A DNA stretch of 64,000 nucleotides from Nigrospora sphaerica (Eukaryota; Ascomycota; Sordariomycetes; Amphisphaeriales; Apiosporaceae), in assembly GCA_018287875.1 (NCBI GenBank), contig JAGVVL010000012.1, positions 1-64,000 on the forward strand, written 5' to 3'. The number at the start of each line of letters is the position of its first letter. The first letter of the stretch is position 1. Positions 45,607 through 55,493 of this stretch are shown one piece after another. The notes under the pieces are model-generated. The model ran no database searches. It was not told where the DNA came from and worked only from the letters and a program-made list of their open reading frames with translations. The position numbers and the translations under genes are program-made.

Positions 45607-48600
45607 GGCTCCCAATAGGCGCACGGGTACCCGTGCGGATAAAATCGCACGGGACCCGTGCGGATTCTGTTTATAGCTTAGCGTGCCTTGGTTCCGGCCG
45701 ACATCGCACACTTTACGCGCTATAGAACGCGCTGAGACGCGCTCGCGTGTTACTTTTGTCACCATCACCATCCTAAGACTTGTCTTGCAATGGCAGCTAT
45801 TACCAATATCCACCAAAAATTCCCCGACGACTGTCTTCCTCCAGAAAGCACCTACGAGTCCCGAGATGCCTTAGTCACAGCTATCAACAAGTGGGCATAC
45901 ACCAGAGGTTACGCCTTCGTTACAAAAAGGTCAACAAAGGAGAAGACTGGCAGGCTCTCGGTCGTGTACGCATGTGATCGGTCATGCCGCGAATACGCCT
46001 CCGGAAAGGCCCGCCAGCGAAAAACATCTACGCGCAGTAACAACTGTCCGTTCTCGGTGCTAGCAAAAGAATCACGAGGCGGGGATACATGGACATTGCG
46101 ACACCGGCCCGATCCGCAGTTTGCCCAGCACAACCACGAGCCGAGTCTACACCCATCCGCCCATCCTAGGCATCGCGCACTTGATACCGAAACAAAGACC
46201 CGCCTCTCCAGCCTTTCGAATGCTGGCGTCCCACCTAAGGAGATTCGAACGTACATACGCCAGAACACGGGTTCCATTGCAACGCAGCAAGATATCTACA
46301 ACCGTATCGCGGACAGCAGGCGCGAGATATGCGAAGGGCAGAGCACGATCAATGCCCTAGCTAATCAGCTTGACCGTGAAGGGTTCTGGAGCCGTTTACA
46401 GCTCGATTCGGAGAACCGCGTTAAGGCTTTACTTTTCGCGCATCCAGAGTCGCTGAACTATCTTCAGGCTTATCCGGATGTTTTGATTCTCGACTGTACC
46501 TACAAAACGAACAAGTACGGAATGCCGCTCCTAGATATGATCGGGGTAGACGCTTCTCAACGGTCCTTCTGCATCGCATTTGCATTTCTTAGTGGAGAGA
46601 GCGAGGGAGATTTCATTTGGGCTTTAGAGCGTCTACGGTCACTCTACGAAATCAGCAAATCCCGCCCACCTTCAGTCATTCTTACCGATCGATGTCTTGC
46701 TTGCATTAACGCGATTAAAGTATGCTTTCCCTCTGCTACTTCATTGCTATGCCTTTGGCATGCGAACAAAGCCGTCCTTCGTTACTGTCAGCCATCATTT
46801 GCTACCCAGCCACAACTCCGAGACTCCGAAGCCGACAGATCTGCAAGCCTTAAAGAGTGGAACAACTTTTACCAGCATTGGCACCAAATCATTCGCTCTC
46901 CTACCGAGGAAATATTTAACACCCGTGTGTCTATATTTGAACAGCGCTATATTACGACACATATTCGGGACGTGGCCTACGTTAAGGAGACATGGCTCGA
47001 CTTATATAAGGAAAAGCTTGTGAAGGCCTGGGTTGACAGCTACCCTCATTTCGGCAATGTTGTCACTTCGCGCGTCGAAGGCATTCATGCTCTTCTTAAA
47101 AGCCATTTAAAAAAATCAACACTTGATTTGTTTGAGGCTTGGAGGGCTATCAAGCACGCGTTGATGAACCAACTTGGAGAACTAAGGTCCAACCAGGCAA
47201 AGCAGCAGATTCGGTCCCCGATTGAACTGTCCGGTCCACTCTATAGTGTGGTACGGGGCTGGGTATCACACGAGGCTCTTCGAAAGGTTGAAGAGCAGCG
47301 GAAGCTCCTCCCGATAAGCGGTCCGCTACCACGCTGCACAGGCGCATTCTCTCGGTCGCAAGGCCTGCCATGCGTTCACACACTTGAGGCTTTGTTATCC
47401 GAAGGTAAAGCTCTCTATCTCGGGGACTTCCATTCTCATTGGCACCTAGTCCGAAGTGGTGCCAAACCTTTCCTTCAAGAGCCTCGCCAGCGTATCGACT
47501 TAACAGCTGCCAAGTCCTCTTTACCACGGTCAAGCAATCGACGGGAGCCCAGCGGCTTTGAGGCCGTTGAAACCGCAACTAAACGAAATGGTCCAGCAAT
47601 ATGTACCAGATGCAACCGTCTAGGCCATTCGAGGGTGTCTCAATCATGCCCCCTAAGGCACGCGGAGCTACAACTTCGTGTAGAGGCGGCGGCATCACAA
47701 CAGCTGCAAACAGTACCGGAACCCCTAGCCGACATACCAATGTCTGAAGCTATGTCCGAGTTATTAGCGTCTGGACCTCCACATGAGTCTCCCGCCCCCG
47801 ACTTCCTGTCCGACTCGCCGACTCAAGAAGATGCCACGGAATATATCCTAGAAGAGATCGAAGCTCAGCTTTCAGAGGAGGTCGAAGCTCAGCTTTCAGA
47901 GGAGATCGAAGCTCAGCTTTCAAAGGAGATCGAAGCTCGACCTACAGAGGAGGTTAATAACCAGTCTTCGAGACGAGTTAAAGATCAAGCCTCAGGACAA
48001 GTCGAAGAACAGCAGCAGGCTCTAGAGCAGCCTATAAAGTACACCGACCCAAAAGCGATATACCAAAGATATGTCGTAGAAAGAGAGGTCTGGAAGAAGA
48101 CCCTACCTCCGGGCACTTATTCTAATAACCAGATGTACAGGAAGGCAATGGGGTTACCACTACGGTATAGCAAAGCGGAGTACGATTGGTGCTTAGATTA
48201 TAAGCAAATGACGAGGCGTTGTTTAACGCCAAAGGGGGGACGGGACTGGACAAAGGAGGAAATGATGGCATATCTAGACTGGGAACGATCTGAGACGGAG
48301 CGGATCGATGCTCAGGTGGCAGAAGAGTCGGCAAGCAGCCTACCTAACCGGAGAGGCATGGGAAGCCTTTGGAGAAGGGCAGGACAAGACTGCGAGGAGC
48401 AGCAGACTATATACGCAGCAAGATTCGTATAGCGGAAAGTAATTGAAGAGGTACAGGATAACGACGAGCTGGTTGCGGTATCCTAGACGAAAGCTGGGCT
48501 GTGCTAATTACCATACTACATAGGGAGAGGTGCGATGTCGGCCGGAACCAAGGCACGCTAAGCTATAAACAGAATCCGCACGGGTCCCGTGCGATTTTAT

Positions 48601-48632
48601 CCGCACGGGTACCCGTGCGCCTATTGGGAGCC
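45607..48632 (+). mobile_element. MULE DNA transposon, copy A (intact)
   Basis: 3026 bp bounded by perfect 103-bp inverted repeats starting GGCTCCCAATAGGCGCACGG. The target duplication is CCTAAGTTG at 45598-45606. At the right end only TAAGTTG (48633-48639) is distinct from the terminal CC. Each TIR contains an 18-bp perfect palindrome, CGCACGGGTACCCGTGCG, and a near-palindrome CGCACGGGACCCGTGCG. It encodes one long transposase. Copy B at 55494-58518 differs in length by one base. Confidence 0.95.
45790..48432 (+). CDS. MULE-type transposase, 880 residues, intact
   Basis: The N-terminal part (about residues 20-120) has a FAR1-like Cys/His DNA-binding layout (ACDRSC, NNCPFSVLAK, HNHEPSLHPS). 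The central MULE catalytic domain includes DVLILDCTYKTNKYGMPLL (first Asp), SVILTDRCLACINAI (second Asp) and SLLCLWHANKAVLRYC. A SWIM-like CTGAFSRSQGLPCVH lies near residue 520 and a CCHC-type knuckle CTRCNRLGHSRVSQSC near residue 605. A repeated acidic segment (SEEIEAQL/SEEVEAQL, three to four units) lies near residues 690-725. The start codon 45790 lies 183 bases inside the element. As the only open copy in the window it could mobilise copy B. The family resembles fungal Hop-like MULEs. Confidence 0.92.
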   Translation: MAAITNIHQKFPDDCLPPESTYESRDALVTAINKWAYTRGYAFVTKRSTKEKTGRLSVVYACDRSCREYASGKARQRKTSTRSNNCPFSVLAKESRGGDTWTLRHRPDPQFAQHNHEPSLHPSAHPRHRALDTETKTRLSSLSNAGVPPKEIRTYIRQNTGSIATQQDIYNRIADSRREICEGQSTINALANQLDREGFWSRLQLDSENRVKALLFAHPESLNYLQAYPDVLILDCTYKTNKYGMPLLDMIGVDASQRSFCIAFAFLSGESEGDFIWALERLRSLYEISKSRPPSVILTDRCLACINAIKVCFPSATSLLCLWHANKAVLRYCQPSFATQPQLRDSEADRSASLKEWNNFYQHWHQIIRSPTEEIFNTRVSIFEQRYITTHIRDVAYVKETWLDLYKEKLVKAWVDSYPHFGNVVTSRVEGIHALLKSHLKKSTLDLFEAWRAIKHALMNQLGELRSNQAKQQIRSPIELSGPLYSVVRGWVSHEALRKVEEQRKLLPISGPLPRCTGAFSRSQGLPCVHTLEALLSEGKALYLGDFHSHWHLVRSGAKPFLQEPRQRIDLTAAKSSLPRSSNRREPSGFEAVETATKRNGPAICTRCNRLGHSRVSQSCPLRHAELQLRVEAAASQQLQTVPEPLADIPMSEAMSELLASGPPHESPAPDFLSDSPTQEDATEYILEEIEAQLSEEVEAQLSEEIEAQLSKEIEARPTEEVNNQSSRRVKDQASGQVEEQQQALEQPIKYTDPKAIYQRYVVEREVWKKTLPPGTYSNNQMYRKAMGLPLRYSKAEYDWCLDYKQMTRRCLTPKGGRDWTKEEMMAYLDWERSETERIDAQVAEESASSLPNRRGMGSLWRRAGQDCEEQQTIYAARFV

Positions 48633-48929
48633 TAAGTTGCACAGTTGTGCACGGACCGCGTTCGTGAGCCAATGTCTTGGCGCTGGACTGTAAGCACCGG
48701 CATACAGCGGCTCCATATCAATCGCCCCGAGCTGTGGAGCAGTCATACACCTGTATGACTGCCTCAAAAGGCTAGTGTATCTGTACCTCCGTCATTAACC
48801 TTGTTGCAATAACGCCCTTTCAAACGACCCTCTTCTGAACGATCGTTCTCCAAAGGCGCTACGATGAACGCAATATCAGACTCTGCTCATAGCATACGGT
48901 GTAAGCACACCGGGTCATCCTTTCTAGCA

Positions 48930-49175
48930 TCTGTCATGTGGTGCATAAGGATTGTACACAGGTTGCATAAGATAGGTGGTGGCAGCCGCAGGTTTTTCAG
49001 ACATAGGGTTGAGCATAACCTATGGCCTCTGCGGCTGCCGTCTCGAGATGAAAGATATCTCAGTGAGCGACAACTTGATAGTGAGACTTACACTCTTTTA
49101 CAACATACACACACACACTCACTTCTATTCTCATGACATCTTTTCATACTTGTGACACCAGATTCACTCAGAAGT
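48930..49175 (+). repeat. Dispersed repeat R4, copy 2
   Basis: Same orientation as 43225-43490. Here the hairpin is perfect: GGCAGCCGCAG at 48981-48991 and CTGCGGCTGCC at 49029-49039, with an inner CATAGG...CCTATG pair. The short stretch between the MULE and this repeat (48640-48929) shows nothing else. Confidence 0.75.
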
Positions 49176-49379
49176 CCACAATACGCCTGTCCCACCCGAA
49201 ACCTGTGGCTTGATATAGGAAACGACCCTCAGTTTCCCATCGGATTTGATGGAGCATCCAATGTAGGTATGCGCTCCAGTACGTAACCTCATCGACTGAG
49301 GAGAACTGTATTTGTTACGAGATATGCGTGTTAGCAATAGTGCCAGCATCAGCCAGGATCGATGGAGCGAATGAATGAC

Positions 49380-50638
49380 TCACAACAACTTCCTCATGGC
49401 TTGAATGTAATCAGGCATATATTGAGATCTCCGGTGAAGCTTGAAGTAGGTTTCGAGCCCGAGAATGATAGCCTCATCGCTAGTCGCGTAATGTCGCACG
49501 GGCAGGTAGACCTTGGCGACCGGAAGGCGTCCCCAGTCCGGAACTCGACGTTGAAAGAATCCCTGCGGTTCGGTGGTGATTCGACCCCAATGGCTGATCC
49601 GGGGGCTGATGGAGGCCAAAAAGTACATCCCAGAGCTTGCGAAGATGTATGAATCCCTCAGTGAGCTTTGGGTTCCTGACGCGACCTCCGAGACTCATGA
49701 TGTTTATGACCGAGTTGAAGCTGGTATCACGGCAACGAAAGTAAATCTTCAGGCGCGAGCTCTCCGAAGGGACGAGGTCGATGGCCAGCATCTCGTACTC
49801 CAGCTGCTTATTGACAGTATCCGACGTAAAGTCGCTGAAGACTTGACACGCCCTGAGGGTGTCGTCCGTCGTGCCGGGAATCGAGCGAATAGCCTGCAGT
49901 ATTACAGCCAGGTTTGACTGCCCAGACACCTGTGCTCTCATCTTGGGGAAAAAGTAGGCCTTGGCCACGATTTTAGTCGCAGCTAGATCAAAGGCGTAGA
50001 AGATGCTGGTCTTGTGATCCCGTGCATCTGCCTGCCTGCAAATGTAGGCGTGGCTACTGAAGAAGGATTTGAAGTGGTGAAATAGTTCAAGCTTCATCGA
50101 CTGGCAACCGTCGTATGAGCTCCTCCTCAAATGCAGGCTGGACGGCCAGATTGTATGGATCAAGCGGCGTGCCAGCGTGGAGCCCGATAGGCTCTACAGA
50201 ATACCGTATGGTAGGGGGCTGCTGTCGGTGCCCCAGTCCCAGCTCAGCTCGATAGGAGTTCCGTCGTCCGTCATGAAGCTCGACCACGACGATTTATCAG
50301 GGGTGGCACCAATGTATGAGGCCACAGCTTGGGCGAAGAACTTCAGGTCCCGGTGCTGTTTGTCCGGCGAGTACCTTGCGTGATATAAAAGGACGGCTAG
50401 TGCTTTGCCGCTATGCTGTGTCCACCAGTAATAATAGTCCGGGTTGCCATAACCCTCAAGTTCCAAGTTTACCTGGTTCCATATGGAGAGCTCGCCGGGA
50501 TGCCACGGCCCTCTCGCGATGCTGTTGCCGTGCAACTGGAGTTCCTTGCCCCAAGGTTATCGGGGAAACTTCCTCCGTTATCCGTCGTAGACCATGGAGC
50601 CGAGTCTGGGGGATTCTGAATCAACTGTCTGAGCCATG
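49380..50638 (-). pseudogene. DMATS-type aromatic prenyltransferase, frame-shifted
   Basis: Read on the minus strand from an ATG near 50638 (MAQTVDSESPRLGSMVYDG). Blocks in order: YYYWWTQHSGKALAVLLYHA, then SSWSSFMTDDGTPIELSWDW (50194-50535), TIRYSVEPIGLHAGTPLDPY (near 50200), SIFYAFDLAATKIVAKAYFF (49990), YEMLAIDLVPSESSRLKIYF (49750), VINIMSLGGR, LRKLWDVLFGL, and VAKVYLPVRHYATSDEA to the stop at 49380. This is the full layout of a fungal indole prenyltransferase of about 400 residues. Frame changes occur near 50580, 50215, 50100 and 49600-49540, most at C or T runs. Such enzymes transfer a dimethylallyl group to tryptophan or related indoles. The substrate is not predictable here. Confidence 0.85.
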
Positions 50639-50754
50639 GTGGTCGTTTCTGTGGATTTCTTTCGAATTCTATCAGGGGATAGATTGCGAACCAGTGTCTG
50701 GATGGGTATTTCTATCTCATATAGTTTACCGAGGTTGCGTTGTAGTGGCTGTAG

Positions 50755-50945
50755 CAGTACAATAGCCACCATAAGATTTCAACTACTGCATGATTAAAAT
50801 GCTCTGTCACAGCGTGCACCGTATAGTGGGCGATTCTCGGATGTACTTCATTGTTGAAATTGATTGGCTATGCACGGTTTTCTAAGCCCTACAAGCTGCC
50901 ATTTGTGCTAATCGGGCTAGACAAATATAAACCCCACCTTTCGTA
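50755..50945 (-). repeat. Dispersed repeat R3, copy 2 (uninterrupted)
   Basis: Reverse-complement match to 13160-13313 joined to 22445-22465. It shares the motifs TTTGTCTAGCCCGA, AATGGCAGCTTGTAGG, CGCCCACTATACGGTGCACG and TCTTATGGTGG. It holds the empty target site for both the pogo element and the LINE. It overlaps the start of the prenyltransferase upstream region. Confidence 0.8.
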
Positions 50946-51259
50946 CACGAGGACTGCATAACCCAACCCTGAGCTGCGTCAGCCAATCGGACAGTGAGGA
51001 GCTTTGCCGATTAGCTTCCTCTAGGAACAGCTGAGTAAGCCCTTGTTCTACCACCTGAGTCAGTCATTCGTCAGCATTACCCAACCGTCAGTTGACAGAA
51101 ACGCAAGATGTGAGGTAGCTACGCCATCTACATGGGCTACATGTGCTCACGACGTGTACTATATATCGCGAATGGCTGCGTCCGCTGCATCCGTACTTGA
51201 CCACTTGTTCCCTATCTGAGGTCTAAATTTTGAACCTTGTAGTATTACTATGTCCGGGC

Positions 51260-51998
51260 CTACCGATGCACCTCACTCAGCCGCGCTTCACAGGAGGAGG
51301 ATGGTACTTTTACCTTAGCGCCAAATCTATTGGGGCCGAATATCAAGTCTATCCACACCGACGAAGGCACACAGGGGTGCTTTTGTAGCCATGGGGGACG
51401 TGGACAGATATACCCTCCTTCAGCAGTCTGACCCCGCACAGCTCCTTGGAGTGGTTTAAGATTACTACTGGCAGGACTGATAAGCACCTTATACCCATTG
51501 ACAAGCCTATTGGCCGTTGTAAACTTATCTAGCACCACTATGTGCTTTCCGGGAGACCAGGCCACGCCAAATAGCTGAGATTCCACGGTTTGTATGACAC
51601 CATGAACGGAATGTTTTCCCATTCCAGTACACACCTGACCCTTTGACTTCTCGGTGAGATGCAAGAATGAGTCATACCGTCGGGCCAGAGGTCGAATAGG
51701 GACTCAACTTTGACGATGTTACCTGGTTGGACCCATCTAACGGAATTGGATTTGTCCCATAGGTGAAGTTTGGGTACTTTGATGCACTTTAGCACTGCCT
51801 CGGCTTTCCACTTACATCCTGGACAGGTAGTCGGCCTCTGCGTCGCCTGAGCTGTCCGTGATGATTTCTTTCCCATCGCTTTGCAGGACCCGGACGCATA
51901 GCTGCAGGTTGCGTTAAACATGGAACATACGATACAGTAAGCTTGACCATTCCATAACACTTCGCTTGCCCAGTAAAAACGATCGTGATGAAGTACAT
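51260..51998 (-). other. Possible unrecognised gene, broken frames
   Basis: Frames 51960-51538 and 51664-51260 on the minus strand are each longer than expected by chance and could join near 51660 (LFDLWPDGMTHS leading into LHLTEKSKGQVCTGMGKH). The N-terminal part has several cysteines (YCIVCSMFNATCSYASGSC, CPGC). I recognise no domain. 50946-51259 and 51999-52421 contain nothing else that I can call. Confidence 0.3.
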
Positions 51999-52421
51999 CT
52001 CAGTTTACTACTTCGTAGAGGTATTTTTGGCTTACCCCACCGAGTACTGAGTCATTTCCTATCGACTCCCGCTTGGGAAACAATTACTAAGCGCAAAGGA
52101 TCTTTTCTGAATCCTTAGGTCGCGCCTCGTCTCTATTTGGTGCGGTGAGGTGGATAAGGTGGTGTGGGACAGAACTTATCGACCTCGCCCCTTCTTAGGG
52201 GACCAATTTCCTAGAGACTTAGGAAAACCTACTCTCCATATGGAAGCGTTGAGTTATATAATGATTATTTTTAGGTGGCTACAATTATATAGAAATCTGT
52301 AAAGACAGGCCTTCTATCACCCCTTATACAGAATGATTTTCAACAACTCTATTACTATGTCAGTCATAAGAGACACATTTCTGCTCTTGGGAGCATGCGT
52401 CTTTACTTTTGGTGTGCTGAT

Positions 52422-54022
52422 ATGGCGGCTTACTCGTCCTCGCTGTCGCCCGTCTTTTCTTTGGCTATTGCTAAACAAGACGAAAACAGCAGAATGCTTA
52501 AAAGCTTGCCCGGATGCCGTACTACAACGAGCCGGTATTCAGATTGCTCCAATTGGTCAATCTAGATGGGGCAGGCGACTGGCCACCACGCTGCGACCAT
52601 CGTTCCTGGCCGGCAACTCTTCTTCCGTACAGAGACATATACCTTGAACTGAATCACTTACTGCCCGTTGCCGACCCTTCTCTCGAGGATGACATCAATC
52701 AAGAAAGACGTTTCGAGTACCGGGGCCTGATGCGAAAACTTCTCTCTGAGAGGGTCAATATGGCGGAGGTCGAGAAATTGTTGTCTGCCGCTGAGAATGG
52801 GGAATGGGATACCTTTACCCTCGAAGCGTACAACGGCTTCTACTGTGCCGTTGCCTATTGTCGCCATGCATACCGGTAAGTGTCAATGCCGTTCTACGGC
52901 TTGCACGCAATTTTGGTACCGTCTTGCTGATAGCTGTTGATGTTGCTTTCTGCTGCAGATGGGCCATGATCCCAGTGGTCAAGGTCGCTCAGATGGAGAC
53001 AATCGTCGATTTCCCACCAGAGCTTGAGACTCCCTGGCCGTACTTACAGCGCCATTTTGGTTTCAGGACTGATTCAGGAAACATCACATCTAACGCCTTA
53101 CATAACTACGACGAGAAAGGGAGCGAGTCTACAAGGTTAATGTCGGCATGCCGAGTATGATACAGTCATCTGAAGAGGCGTTCGCTCAGATCTTCTACGA
53201 CGTGGAAATCCTTGTAAGAAGAAGAATAACATTCACATTAATCCCCTTCAGCACTATTTATAGGAGTGGAACAAGCTAATACGGTACCGGGGGCTTGTTA
53301 CAGGCTTTCCCAATATACTACGAGCTGGTCTGCACACTCACGAGTTATACGATTGGTGACAGGGAAGCTTGCATGAAGCACCTGGAAAACATAAACGAAC
53401 GTCTCCGGAATCTCCTTCTAATATTCTTCGACCGGATGAATGACACCAAAGTTGCCCGCTCCGTCTGGCTGAGCTACATTCAAGGGTTTCAGGGCTGGGG
53501 CGTGGGGCGCGTCATCAACGGGGAGTATTTCAAGTACGATGGGGTGTCAGCCAACCAAGTCCTCTTATTTCAGGCTATTGATGCCTTCCTGGGCCTTGAT
53601 CCCTTCCTAACGGTTGAGGCTATGGAGCTGTACATCCCGCGACGCCAGCGCGACCTATGTGCGTCGCTGCGGGCGCACTCGATACGCTCCCAACTGTGCG
53701 AGCAGAAGGACGCGGGCCTGATTACCGAATTTACAAAGATCGTTAAGCAGATGAGGGTATGTAACTCATTATGTAACCCTAACCCATATGCTCGGAATGC
53801 GCGAATCGCAACGCGTGCTAACAACCGTAACTTGGCATGAAGGTCTTCCGAGCCGCCCACCGCACCCGGGCTATGCCTTATTTACAGCAGCCCGCCATTG
53901 AGCGGTTGCCTATGACGGCTAGTAAGTCGATACTTACCTATAATCGAGAGAAAGAGGAACTGGACAAAGCTCTTGCTGTTTTAGATGGTCTACTGAAGAA
54001 GAGATTGAACGAGACAGTATGA
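52422..54022 (+). pseudogene. IDO/PrnB-like (indoleamine 2,3-dioxygenase superfamily) protein, four exons
   Basis: Start ATG 52422 (MAAYSSSLSPVFSLAIAKQD). Exons 52422-52875, 52959-53213, 53304-53756 and 53843-54022, with introns of 83, 90 and 86 nt (GTAAGT, GTAAGA, GTATGT donors). The helical C-terminal domain contains VWLSYIQGFQGWGVGRVING, FKYDGVSANQVLLFQAIDAF, LGLD, YIPRRQRDL and VFRAAHRTRAMPYL. The order resembles the haem-binding domain of the IDO/PrnB group, which cleaves or rearranges tryptophan-type indoles. One base is missing near 52512 and one in a G run near 53120. Everything else is open. A related role in indole chemistry would fit the neighbouring prenyltransferase. Family assignment is by pattern only. 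Confidence 0.68.
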
Positions 54023-54640
54023 GTATCAGATACAATCAGTTTCCATATAAGCAAAGCCCTTGATATCGATTCAACTTGATGCTTTGAGAGCTATTTGATC
54101 GGTTTATTGGAACAGACAGAGCCCAGTGCTGTAGGGAGTCTAGTGGAAAGGCGTGGTCGTGAGGTCGATCCCATGGAAAACGGAGCTTTCTGATGAACTA
54201 AGTAATGTATATCGTTGGCCACAACCATGTGCAAGCAAGGACCAAAAGTAGAGGTCGCGGGCTAGCACAGCGGCTTGGTCGCTTCGTAAGTTAGCTTGTC
54301 AGAAATCTATGCGTCTTTCGGCAGGTTACTGCTTACCTTTCACGACCTTTTCGTATTCCTTCTACAGGCTCTGGTCAGGTAGCGAGGACAACTCGAACTG
54401 GCGATGAATGGAAGCCCGAGAGGAGGGAACTGGCGACGCCCATGGCATGAACCACCAACATACAGCATAGCCGCCGCTAGCCTGGTGCTTCGTCAGCCGC
54501 ACAGGGTTCTTGGCTAAAATGCGAGTATCTCGACCGAAAAGCTTCAGTTGATTGACAGGCGCCTCTGATACTGTACATCACGAGGTGAAGCCTCAGTGCC
54601 TCGCATCCATAAGAGCTGAATGCCTCACAAGGCATTTAGA
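54023..54640. other. No gene seen
   Basis: 3' flank of the IDO-like gene. No recognised feature. Confidence 0.5.
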
Positions 54641-55320
54641 TAAATATGGAAGCTGTTAATAGCCCGATAGACGACACAGAAGAGGACGACAGCTCTAACA
54701 CAGAGCAAGCACTATAAAACCTAACCTCGGGAACAGACACCAGCCCCACGCGAAGGAAAAGAGAAGCATCAGAAAGACCAGAATTAACTACGAAAAGGGT
54801 TAGTCAGCCACCCAAACTAAGCTGGAATCCGATGTTTAACTTATTCTACGGTCGGATACAGGGTTTTCGGTTATATATAAGTGAAAGAATGAGTATTTTT
54901 ACGAAATAAACACTGAAGACTGCCCGGCGTAACAGAGCTGGTGGGAAGGCACCCTAGATAAAACCTTACACCACCCCGCCCCAGCTAGAAATCGGGCAAA
55001 AGGACTAAAATCGAAAGCTAGGAGACCTAAGGTTTATCTACCGGTTTGCCACACGCGACTAGTCAAATACGTGACCAGACGTCTACAATACCCTAGTACA
55101 AGTGACAAACCTTATACTAGTGGCAGCCGCCGGAGAGCATTCCGATGCCGCGATCTCCACAGGCCTGACAGCCTCAGAAGCGAAGACATAGATTTACAAA
55201 AAGCCAACAAGAATGCGTTTGAATACGAAAAACTAAAACCTGTTACTTCTACATACACTCCCGCGTTCCTCTAGGCTAGATTACGTGCCGCTTCCGGCAC
55301 GGTCCACCTGTCAATTAGTA
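54641..55320 (-). repeat. Dispersed repeat R2, copy 2
   Basis: 54870-55320 matches 3735-4185 in reverse orientation, with both hairpins conserved (GTGCCGCTTCCGGCAC at about 55286-55301; CTAGTACAAG...CTTATACTAG near 55092-55119). The part at 54645-54910 contains a plus-strand frame with one stop (MEAVNSPIDDTEEDDSSNTE, later SPTRRKREASERPEL), perhaps a remnant of an element protein. Element class unknown. Confidence 0.6.
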
Positions 55321-55329
55321 ATGGATCAT

Positions 55330-55484
55330 AGAGCCTGCAGACTCGGTTCTTACTTCCCTGCATACCAGCTCAGCTCGGCTTCAGGCTCGGTTCGGCTCGG
55401 CTTGACTCGGCTCCCAAGGCTTGGCTTCCGATACGCGCACGGGCCGCAGTAGTCGACGCCTACTGTGGCCCGTGCTTGTTAATG
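55330..55484. repeat. CGGCTCGG-rich tract and 16-bp inverted repeat
   Basis: Imperfect GGCTCGG repeats at 55375-55412 are followed by an inverted pair GCACGGGCCGCAGTAG / CTACTGTGGCCCGTGC at 55437-55475 (15 of 16 pairs), ending 10 bases before the MULE target duplication. Confidence 0.7.
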
Positions 55485-55493
55485 CTCCACTTA

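Noticed and set aside
48633..55493. Composite transposon made of the two MULEs
   Set aside because: Each copy has its own distinct 9-bp duplication, so they inserted independently. The outer flanks share no duplication.
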